5,280 bases of DNA from Ignavibacteria bacterium UBA2333 (GTDB lineage: Bacteria > Bacteroidota > Ignavibacteria > Kapaibacteriales > Kapaibacteriaceae). This document shows, one piece after another, positions 1 through 5,280 of this stretch; the first letter of the stretch is position 1, and each line of letters starts with the position of its first letter. Below the pieces are notes generated by a model that searched no databases, was not told the origin of the DNA, and was given only the letters and a program-made list of their open reading frames with translations. The stretch covers positions 1 to 5,280 of the forward strand of contig DDUR01000032.1 in the NCBI GenBank assembly GCA_002344895.1. The letters are read 5' to 3'. Position numbers and translations under genes: made by a program.

Positions 1-96
1 GCGTCAGCGAACACCCCGTGAGCGAAGCGAACACCCCGTGAGCGTCAGCGAACACCCCGTGAGCGTCAGCGAACACCCCGTGAGCGTCAGCGAACA
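1..96. repeat. Tandem array of ~21 bp units, cut by the window edge
   Basis: Head-to-tail copies with core AGCGAACACCCCGTGAGCG. Units lie at 1-21 (21 bp), 22-41 (20 bp, with GCGAAGCGA in place of GCGTCAGCGA), 42-62 (21 bp), 63-83 (21 bp) and a partial copy at 84-96 (13 bp). The array ends exactly where the histidine kinase stop codon begins (97-99) and continues off the left edge, so its full length is unknown. Three full units keep a multiple of 3 and read as heptads (VSVSEHP on plus, CSLTLTG on minus). The 20 bp unit breaks the frame and no start signal is seen, so I treat the array as non-coding. Its function is unknown. It lacks the spacers of a CRISPR array. Confidence 0.93.
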
Positions 97-1308
97 TCAG
101 ACGTCACCCAGCGTCACCGTCATCGTCGTGCCAATTCCTTGCTTACTATCAACGGTAATTGTGCCGCCAATCAGGTCAAGGAAGTCCTTCACAAGCAGTA
201 ACGCAACACCCGAACCTCGTTCACGACGTGTGCCATATTCACCACCTCGGCGTTGCCAATCAAAGAGTCGTTCTCGTGTGCGGTCGGACATACCTGTGCC
301 AGTATCTCGTACGATCACAGTAACACGTCCTGCTTCATCATGCTTGATGTAGACGTCAATCGTGCCGCTTTCGGTAAACTTTACGGCATTCGTAATAAAC
401 GTATGCAGGACAAATCGCAGGATGTTTGGATCTGCGTGAAGATGTTCAATCTCCCGGTGAACGGTAATCGTTGTATTCTTTGCAGCTGCATCCGAAGCAC
501 TCACGGAAACAACCGACGCGACGAGGGTTTCAACATGTATATCACTCGCTATCGGTCCACCCTGAATCATCGTCCTAGCCCAGGAGAGGATATCATCAAG
601 TAGGGATTTTGCCACGATAGCATGTCGTTGTATCGTGTCGCGCAATTCCACAAGATCTTCATCAGGTGCAACGTCGAGGACTTCGATAACGCTCGACAAC
701 GGGCCTCGCACATCGTGAGCGATCACACTCAGAAGTCGTGTTGCTAACTGCGTAATCCGTTCCTGTGTAGTTGCAAACTCTTTCAGATCAATGAGCAGCT
801 CATTCATTTTCCGACGCGTACGGCGAAGCTCAATCAAACCAACAACGTGACGGGCCAGGATTGTTAAAGCACGTGCTTCCCGTTCTGAAAGCTGGCGAGG
901 TTCTGGTGCAGCGATACAAAGAGTACCCACTGCATGACCATCTTCTAGACGAAGAGGTACACCCGCATAAAAGCGTACATCTGGATGCTCGCGAAGCGGT
1001 TCCAAAGATTGTAAACGAATGTCTGTTCTTGAATCCTCTACAACAAACGTCTCTAGCTGTCGAATTGCAAGGGCGCAGAAAGAAACATCGAGCCCTGTTT
1101 CAGATTCTGTAAGCCCCTTTCGCGCCTTAAACCACTGACGCTCGGCATCTACAAGAGTGATTGTCGATATAGTAACACCGCAAATCTCGGAGGCAATCTC
1201 CACAATCTCATCAAACTCGGGCTCGCTCTCCGTGTCGAGCAAGTCAGCTTCGTACAAGGCGGCCAGCCGTGCTGACTCAGTGTTATGGTCGAGTGGTAAG
1301 GTGGTCAT
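97..1308 (-). CDS. Soluble GAF-domain sensor histidine kinase
   Basis: Predicted 403 aa cytoplasmic two-component sensor kinase. Residues about 30-160 form a GAF-type sensor domain (TLVDAERQWFKARKGL, SFCALAI, FYAGVPLRLEDGHAVGTLCI). A linker helix at about 160-190 follows. The HisKA dimerisation segment has its H-box at IAHDVRGPL, with His198 as the expected phospho-acceptor. The HATPase domain shows an N-box (FITNAVKFT, Asn307), a G1 box (DTGTGM, 335-340), an F-box around Phe349 and a G2 box (GSGVALLLVKDF, from about 365). No membrane segment, signal peptide, receiver domain or DNA-binding domain is present, and no response regulator lies nearby, so it appears to be an orphan; its ligand and partner are unknown. 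I chose ATG at 1308. The reading frame also has a TTG at 1317, but that lies in the T-tract of the upstream terminator. No Shine-Dalgarno is visible. The gene ends directly against the tandem array. Confidence 0.92.
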   Translation of the reverse strand: MTTLPLDHNTESARLAALYEADLLDTESEPEFDEIVEIASEICGVTISTITLVDAERQWFKARKGLTESETGLDVSFCALAIRQLETFVVEDSRTDIRLQSLEPLREHPDVRFYAGVPLRLEDGHAVGTLCIAAPEPRQLSEREARALTILARHVVGLIELRRTRRKMNELLIDLKEFATTQERITQLATRLLSVIAHDVRGPLSSVIEVLDVAPDEDLVELRDTIQRHAIVAKSLLDDILSWARTMIQGGPIASDIHVETLVASVVSVSASDAAAKNTTITVHREIEHLHADPNILRFVLHTFITNAVKFTESGTIDVYIKHDEAGRVTVIVRDTGTGMSDRTRERLFDWQRRGGEYGTRRERGSGVALLLVKDFLDLIGGTITVDSKQGIGTTMTVTLGDV

Positions 1309-1315
1309 ACAGAAC

Positions 1316-1355
1316 AAAAAAACGAAACGCTCCGTACGCAGAACGTACGGAGCGT
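1316..1355 (-). terminator. Intrinsic terminator after rplY
   Basis: An 11 bp perfect inverted repeat, CGCTCCGTACG (1328-1338) and CGTACGGAGCG (1344-1354), extends to 12 bp with the A-T pair 1327/1355 and encloses a 5 nt loop. On the minus strand it is followed by TTTCG and then seven T (1322-1316). It begins 24 bp after the rplY stop, as expected for the end of the tRNA-Gln/prs/rplY transcript. On the plus strand the hairpin has no T-run, so it should act on minus-strand transcription only. The T-tract ends 7 nt before the histidine kinase ATG. Confidence 0.88.
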
Positions 1356-1378
1356 AAATTTACGTAGAGAACGGCGAC

Positions 1379-1963
1379 TTATTGGGCAGCTTCTTCCGTT
1401 GCTGCTGGTGCCTCGCCCTTCGGAGCGGCACATGTTACAATAACGGCGTCTGGCTTGTCGGTGAATTCTACACCGGCAACACTAAGATCACCGATATGAA
1501 TTGATGAGCCAATCTTGAGATTGGTGATATCAACATCAATGTGCTCAGGCATCTTCGTTGGGTCGACCTTCACATGAGCCTTGTGCATCACGTGCTCAAC
1601 AATACCACCGTCGCGGGCACCAATGGACAGGCCAGTAAGGTGCAGCGGGATTTCGACGGTAATCTTCTCACCGGCGGCAACACCGAGAAGATCGATGTGC
1701 AGAATCTGATCTGTTACCGGATCAAATGTCACATCCTTCAGGATACAAGGAAGTGCCTTACCTGCGCCATCAACGGCGAGTTTGACCATCTTGGCTTCTG
1801 CCGTGTAGACGATTGAACGCAGGGAGAGAACAGGCACACTGAAGTGTACCGGATCCTGATTTTTTGCATAGTACACACCAGGTACGCGGCCTTCACGGCG
1901 GAGTGCCTTCGATGCTGTTTGTCCCGGCGTGCGCGGTGTGGCTTGGAGTTGAACTTCCGTCAT
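1379..1963 (-). CDS. rplY: 50S ribosomal protein L25 (TL5/CTC long form)
   Basis: A 194 aa protein of the L25/TL5/CTC family, which binds 5S rRNA in the large ribosomal subunit. The N-terminal L25 domain (about 1-92) contains the basic LRREGRVPGVYY segment (21-32) and the conserved DPVTDQILHIDLLGV stretch (81-95). A C-terminal beta domain (about 98-178) shows the family pattern G-x-x-x-GG-IVEHVMHKAHVKV followed by HIDVDITNLKIGSSIHIGDL. A short Ala/Glu-rich tail ends the protein. The two-domain length matches the Thermus TL5 / Bacillus Ctc type rather than the short E. coli L25. The ATG is preceded by GGTGA at SD-like spacing (GGTG, 5 nt gap). The prs stop lies 39 bp upstream, so the two are probably co-transcribed. 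In many bacteria pth follows rplY; here a terminator and a histidine kinase gene follow instead. Confidence 0.96.
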   Translation of the reverse strand: MTEVQLQATPRTPGQTASKALRREGRVPGVYYAKNQDPVHFSVPVLSLRSIVYTAEAKMVKLAVDGAGKALPCILKDVTFDPVTDQILHIDLLGVAAGEKITVEIPLHLTGLSIGARDGGIVEHVMHKAHVKVDPTKMPEHIDVDITNLKIGSSIHIGDLSVAGVEFTDKPDAVIVTCAAPKGEAPAATEEAAQ

Positions 1964-2002
1964 GATATCACCGTTCGTACAATTGTGTTCGTGGACGTAC
2001 CC

Positions 2003-2950
2003 TCAGCTCTGCGCTTTTTCGAAGAGCGAACTGATGGACTGATTTTCGTGCGTGCGGATGATGGCTTCTGCAAACAATCCGGCCACGCTGACGACTTCGA
2101 TTTTTTCGTGTTCCGTTCGTAATGGAATTGTATCCGTTACGAAGAGTTTTGTGAGTGCTTCGCAGGCACCAATTTTTTCGACGGCTTTTCCGCTAAAGAC
2201 AGGGTGTGTGCAGACGCCAACAATCGTTTCTGCTCCCTGCGCCTTTAAGGCCTCCGTACACTTCACAAAGGTTGAGCCTGTGTCGATGAGGTCATCAACG
2301 ATGACAAGGTTCTTTCCGCGAACATCTCCGATGATGTTCATAACCTCGGCTACGTTGTGCGCTGGGCGTCGTTTGTCAACAACTACCAGATCCGCATCAC
2401 CCAACATCTTTGCATACGCTCGTGCCGTTTTTACGCCACCAACATCGGGCGAAGCAACAGCAAGGTTTGTCATTCCAAGTTTCTGAAGTTCCCCTACACT
2501 CACCGTTGATGAGTAAAGGTGGTCCAATGGAATGTCAAAGAAACCCTGAAGCTGCGGAGTATGCAGGTCCATCGTAATCACCCGATCAGCCCCTGCCTGC
2601 GTGAGCAAGTTTGCCACAAGCTTGGCGGTAATAGCCACACGCGGTTGATCTTTACGATCCTGCCGTGCATAACCGAAATACGGCATAACGGCAGTGATAC
2701 GGCGTGCCGAAGCACGGCGCGCTGCATCAATCAACAGCAAAAGCTCCATCAGGGTATCCGACGGAGCGAAGGTCGACTGGACGATGTAGAGGTCGACACC
2801 GCGGACGTTTTCTTCGTATTTGACCCAAAGCTCTCCATCGCTGAAATTTGCGATGGTAACCTGTGCCAGATCACGATGTGTCGCACGGGCAATTTTCTCG
2901 GCGATCTCCCGGTTCGATCTTCCGGCGACGATCTTGATCTCGGAGTTCAC
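2003..2950 (-). CDS. prs: Ribose-phosphate pyrophosphokinase (PRPP synthetase)
   Basis: A 315 aa cytoplasmic enzyme that transfers pyrophosphate from ATP to ribose 5-phosphate to make PRPP, used for purine, pyrimidine, histidine, tryptophan and NAD synthesis. Class I features in order: FSDGELWVKYEENVRG (36-51), the ATP-site stretch YFGYARQDRK (91-100), DLHTPQLQGFFDIP (128-141, His130), the catalytic flexible loop VVDKRRPAHN (190-199, Lys193), and the PRPP-binding loop VIVDDLIDTGST (216-227). The length matches the usual 310-320 aa. The reading frame is open well upstream through the tRNA gene, but that extension is not protein-like. I chose GTG at 2950 because homology begins at EIKIVAGRSN just after it, no ATG lies between it and the tRNA, and AAGGA sits 3 nt upstream (a tight spacing). 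It lies between tRNA-Gln and rplY and probably shares their transcript. Confidence 0.97.
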   Translation of the reverse strand: MNSEIKIVAGRSNREIAEKIARATHRDLAQVTIANFSDGELWVKYEENVRGVDLYIVQSTFAPSDTLMELLLLIDAARRASARRITAVMPYFGYARQDRKDQPRVAITAKLVANLLTQAGADRVITMDLHTPQLQGFFDIPLDHLYSSTVSVGELQKLGMTNLAVASPDVGGVKTARAYAKMLGDADLVVVDKRRPAHNVAEVMNIIGDVRGKNLVIVDDLIDTGSTFVKCTEALKAQGAETIVGVCTHPVFSGKAVEKIGACEALTKLFVTDTIPLRTEHEKIEVVSVAGLFAEAIIRTHENQSISSLFEKAQS

Positions 2951-2975
2951 GTTTCCTTGTGCGAATGACCGTCTG

Positions 2976-3047
2976 CTGGGGCGGCTGGATTCGAACCAAC
3001 GCATGGCGGAACCAAAACCCGCTGCCTTACCACTTGGCGACGCCCCA
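2976..3047 (-). tRNA. tRNA-Gln, anticodon TTG
   Basis: A 72 nt cloverleaf on the minus strand. The acceptor stem is TGGGGCG/CGCCCCA with the U1-A72 pair typical of tRNA-Gln. The D arm is GCC-AAGTGGTAA-GGC. The anticodon arm is GCGGG-TTTTGGT-TCCGC, with TTG at positions 34-36. The variable loop is 5 nt (CATGC), and the T arm is GTTGG-TTCGAAT-CCAGC. The discriminator base is G. CCA is not encoded (CAG follows the discriminator), so the CCA-adding enzyme must supply it. Only 25 nt separate its 3' end from the prs GTG. Confidence 0.97.
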
Positions 3048-3060
3048 TTTCGAAGAGCCA

Positions 3061-3090
3061 CAAAAATACGACTGTTGCGGGAATTTGCAA
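3061..3090 (-). promoter_or_regulatory. Promoter for the tRNA-Gln/prs/rplY unit
   Basis: Reading the minus strand, TTGCAA (3090-3085) is followed after 16 nt by TATTTTTG (3068-3061). The second element matches the Bacteroidota -7 consensus TAnnTTTG exactly, and TTG supplies the upstream element. Transcription would start at about 3054-3056, leaving a leader of only 7-9 nt before the tRNA 5' end at 3047, as expected for a tRNA-headed operon. The assignment rests on pattern match and position only. Confidence 0.65.
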
Positions 3091-3157
3091 GGGGCACGTT
3101 GGGTAGGGCAAGTCCGTACTTTCCGCTTTCCAACCACAGACAGAACGTAAGAACGAC

Positions 3158-4255
3158 ATGGCACGATTTCGCTGGTTGCTGTTTTTTGTGAGTACGGTGC
3201 TGTTGTTGGCTCCAGTACTCGTGAACATGGCTGCGTTGATGCCTATTATTCCCGGTGCCCAGGAGGCCGACGTGCTTGGCACGGCATGGTATGTCTATCA
3301 AGGGCGGTGGTTGTTTGTGGCCCTTGGACTTGTTTTGTTCTTCGTCAGTGGTCGTCACATTCTTCGTCGTGGACGCTGGTGGTCAATTTCACTCGCCTCC
3401 ATCGTTGTGCTCGTTGTTGTTGCCTTACACGTTCTTTCAAATACCATGATGTCGGCCGAAGCAATGTTTGCCGAGCCGCATATAGTCCAACACGGCCAAC
3501 TTGAACAAGCAGGTCTTTCCGACGATGATGGTCTGATCGTTGTTCGTGATGGTAATCGATTACGTGCGTGGCCAATTGACCTTGTGGCACATCATCATAA
3601 AATTGCTGACAGTATTGGTAGTACAGCAGTTCTGGTAACGTACTGTACGATGTGTCACACCGGTCGCGTATACTCACCTGTTATCGATGGTACACACGAA
3701 CGTTTCCGTCTTGTTGGAGCGAACTTCTATAACGCCGTATTTGAGGATGAATCAACAGGTTCGTGGTGGTATCAGGCAACGGGAGAGTGTGCCGTTGGGT
3801 CTCGAAAGGGATCAGTCCTCACCGACATACCATTCGAAACCATGACGGTTAGCACGTTTCGTACACTGGTTGATTCATTACGTCGTGATTCTGCCTCAAC
3901 TGTTATCGCCGATGTTTTTTTACCGGATACATCAATGACATCAGAGGTACAGTGGGCAAAGGGATACTCAAAACGTTTTGACACAACTGGTGGACGTCGG
4001 TCTCTTGTTATTGGATTCTCGCTTGGCGACTCAACGTACGGTGTTCCATTTGCACGACTACTGCGTTCGTATCCCAAACCATACCGTGTTACGGTAGGTT
4101 CTGCAGACCTCACGTTCTCCGGCAACAATCCGAACGATGTTGTGATCGTTCAAGCAACGTCTGACTCAACATCACGACGGGTTCCCTATACCGTTGACCA
4201 CTATCATGCCTGGCGTCGGTTCTCACCGTCAGGTGTTTTTGTCTCCGAACAATGA
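3158..4255 (+). CDS. Membrane-anchored DUF3179 domain protein with CxxCH motif
   Basis: A 365 aa protein of unknown function. Three hydrophobic segments lie at about 6-30, 51-66 and 76-95. The basic loop RHILRRGR between the second and third predicts an N-in topology, with the rest of the protein on the periplasmic side. Residues about 120-355 match my recollection of DUF3179: DDDGLIVVRDGNRLRAWPI, VLVTYCTMCHTGRVYSP, FRLVGANFYNAVFEDESTGSWWYQATGECAVG, and a C-terminal HYHAWRRFSPSGVF. The conserved cysteine pair is Cys163/Cys166 followed by His167, giving CxxCH; family members as I know them more often have CxxCG there. The motif may bind metal or covalent heme; the sequence alone does not decide. 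The ATG at 3158 has only a weak AAGA upstream and is supported by the immediate N-terminal hydrophobic segment. The stop overlaps the next gene's start (ATGA), indicating translational coupling. It is divergent from tRNA-Gln. Confidence 0.9.
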   Translation: MARFRWLLFFVSTVLLLAPVLVNMAALMPIIPGAQEADVLGTAWYVYQGRWLFVALGLVLFFVSGRHILRRGRWWSISLASIVVLVVVALHVLSNTMMSAEAMFAEPHIVQHGQLEQAGLSDDDGLIVVRDGNRLRAWPIDLVAHHHKIADSIGSTAVLVTYCTMCHTGRVYSPVIDGTHERFRLVGANFYNAVFEDESTGSWWYQATGECAVGSRKGSVLTDIPFETMTVSTFRTLVDSLRRDSASTVIADVFLPDTSMTSEVQWAKGYSKRFDTTGGRRSLVIGFSLGDSTYGVPFARLLRSYPKPYRVTVGSADLTFSGNNPNDVVIVQATSDSTSRRVPYTVDHYHAWRRFSPSGVFVSEQ

Positions 4256-5244
4256 AGACCTTCTACCCTCTACCTGTCCTTGGTGCCCCTTCTCAGCCCC
4301 CTCCCTTTGACTGGCAAGGATGGTATGACGCTGTCGGTGGACGTACAATTACGATCGACGAAGCAACGATGTGGCTCGGTCGAATTCAGACCGAGCAGTA
4401 TCCACGATTTGACGGTCCAGTTGCGGAGACTCGTCGCGAATTTGTTTCACCTGCCGATGCTTCTGAGTGGGTTAAGGGGCGCGCTCGCGCGCTAGGGGCA
4501 GACCTTGTGGGAATCGCTGAGATAGAGCCGACGGATATTTATCGTGACCGATCGGTGAACTATCGATATGCCATCGTTGTGGGTGCACGGATGGCATACG
4601 AACAGTTTGTTACGGTACCTTCAGAATCTGCCGCAGTTGAATGTCTCAGAATTTACTTTTCACTCGGTGAAACTGTCCTTCACCTTGCCGACGAACTTCG
4701 TGCTGCTGGCATCGCCTGTGGTGTAGAACATCCTATTGGTGACAGCTCTGTGTTACATGTACCCTTGGCACTCAAGGCAGGATTTGGTGAACTCGGTCGG
4801 CATGGCAGTATCATTCATCCAGAATTGGGGCCACTCTTCCGAATTGGCAGTATCCTGACGAACCTGGAAATGGTTACCGATGAACCAATGGATGCTGGCA
4901 TTGCAGCCTTCTGCGATAAATGTCAGGCCTGTCGGATATTCTGTCCAGCGGACGCAATACCCGACGAACGGTATCACGACGGTACGGTAGACCCAATTGG
5001 AAACCCGCGTTACGTCGTTGATACAGGAAAGTGTTTCCCCTATTTCGCACGTGCCAATTACTGTTCTGCCTGTTTGAGTGTCTGTGCCTACCATCATAAA
5101 CAATGGGCAACGATGAATGACGGAACAGTAGGTCCCTACCCTACTGTCCCCTTTGGCACCGTACCGGCACCAACCGACCCTTCCGAGAACGTCCACATCT
5201 ATCCCAAACTCCGTCGTGACGAATCGTCGCCGTGGCATCGGTAA
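4252..5244 (+). CDS. 4Fe-4S protein related to reductive dehalogenases / QueG
   Basis: A 330 aa protein, apparently cytoplasmic. The N-terminal half resembles the corrinoid-binding fold shared by QueG and RdhA: LGADLVGIAEI (81-91), RYAIVVGARMAYEQF (105-119), VPLALKAGFGELGRHGSIIHPELGP (170-194, with the RdhA-like GELGRHG), then LTNLEMVTDEPMD. The ferredoxin part has CDKCQACRIFCP (Cys221, 224, 227, 231) and KCFPYFARANYCSACLSVC (Cys261, 271, 274, 278), so ligands for two 4Fe-4S clusters are complete. The last cysteine is followed by Ala where the family usually has Pro. The C-terminus is rich in Pro and Gly. There is no Tat signal (RREF at 61-64 has no hydrophobic stretch after it) and no membrane segment. 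It starts inside the stop of the DUF3179 gene without its own Shine-Dalgarno. Substrate and cobalamin dependence are unknown; a dehalogenase role should not be assumed. Confidence 0.87.
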   Translation: MKTFYPLPVLGAPSQPPPFDWQGWYDAVGGRTITIDEATMWLGRIQTEQYPRFDGPVAETRREFVSPADASEWVKGRARALGADLVGIAEIEPTDIYRDRSVNYRYAIVVGARMAYEQFVTVPSESAAVECLRIYFSLGETVLHLADELRAAGIACGVEHPIGDSSVLHVPLALKAGFGELGRHGSIIHPELGPLFRIGSILTNLEMVTDEPMDAGIAAFCDKCQACRIFCPADAIPDERYHDGTVDPIGNPRYVVDTGKCFPYFARANYCSACLSVCAYHHKQWATMNDGTVGPYPTVPFGTVPAPTDPSENVHIYPKLRRDESSPWHR

Positions 5245-5245
5245 A

Positions 5246-5276
5246 GGTGGGGAGGCAGGTGGGGAGGCAGATGGGG
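5246..5276 (+). repeat. G-rich 12 bp tandem repeat after the Fe-S gene
   Basis: Two exact copies of GGTGGGGAGGCA (5246-5257 and 5258-5269) plus a degenerate partial third copy GATGGGG (5270-5276) begin directly after the TAA of the Fe-S protein gene. The plus strand carries several short G-runs and could form a G-quadruplex. The window ends 4 bases later, so further copies may exist. Its function is unknown; no terminator hairpin is seen here. Confidence 0.85.
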
Positions 5277-5280
5277 TTAA

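Noticed and set aside
1..96. CRISPR array at the left edge
   Set aside because: The units are directly adjacent with no variable spacers, and no cas gene is present.
38..352. Plus-strand reading frame starting in the tandem repeats (VSVSEHP heptads)
   Set aside because: Beyond the repeats it is antisense to the conserved ATP-binding domain of the histidine kinase, and the 20 bp unit shows that frame is not kept across the array.
3099..3124. Possible plus-strand promoter for the DUF3179 gene (TTG, then TACTTTCC)
   Set aside because: The second element matches TAnnTTTG imperfectly and the gap of about 15 nt is shorter than usual. A promoter must lie in the 3048-3157 gap or nearby, but I cannot place it reliably.
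2951..3358. Upstream extension of the prs reading frame (to 451 aa)
   Set aside because: The extension reads through tRNA-Gln and the promoter region and into the opposite-strand DUF3179 gene. PRPP synthetase homology starts right after the GTG at 2950, giving the normal length.
4479..4493. GCGCGC/TCG/CGCGC dyad
   Set aside because: It is explained by Gly-Arg-Ala-Arg-Ala codons in a coding region and has no positional reason to be regulatory.
5125..5147. 8 bp inverted repeat ACAGTAGG/CCTACTGT with 7 nt loop
   Set aside because: It lies inside the coding sequence near the 3' end of the Fe-S gene, has no T-run after it, and falls in a Pro/Gly-rich coding stretch, so chance is the simplest explanation.
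4753..5238. Minus-strand reading frame of 161 aa opposite the Fe-S gene
   Set aside because: It is a shadow of the clearly conserved plus-strand cysteine-motif protein and has no recognisable domain.

Overview
The window reads as a compact bacterial chromosome segment, most likely from the Bacteroidota/Chlorobiota side of the FCB group. Three things point that way. The tRNA-Gln/prs unit has a TAnnTTTG-type -7 box. tRNA-Gln, prs and an L25/CTC-type rplY lie in succession. Shine-Dalgarno signals are weak or absent. The phylum is an inference; no rRNA or diagnostic marker is present.

Layout: the left edge (1-96) is a tandem array of about 21 bp units that runs up to the stop codon of a soluble GAF-domain sensor histidine kinase (97-1308, minus). 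A strong intrinsic terminator separates the kinase from rplY (1379-1963, minus). Upstream of rplY is prs (2003-2950, minus, GTG start), and 25 nt upstream of prs is tRNA-Gln(TTG) (2976-3047, minus). A recognisable promoter (3061-3090) precedes the tRNA, so tRNA-Gln, prs and rplY look like one transcription unit that ends at the terminator.

On the other side of a 110 bp divergent intergenic region, two plus-strand genes form a second unit. The first (3158-4255) encodes a membrane-anchored DUF3179 protein whose conserved cysteine motif reads CxxCH. The second (4252-5244) overlaps it by 4 bp (ATGA). It encodes a QueG/reductive-dehalogenase-like protein with two 4Fe-4S cysteine motifs and no export signal. 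A G-rich 12 bp tandem repeat follows its stop codon.

The minus-strand unit is housekeeping: a glutamine tRNA, PRPP synthesis and a ribosomal protein. The least explained part is the DUF3179 / Fe-S protein pair. Its gene arrangement suggests a shared redox role, but the predicted topology puts the two proteins on opposite sides of the inner membrane. No CRISPR array, insertion sequence, integrase or phage gene is visible, and no gene-free stretch exceeds 300 bases.
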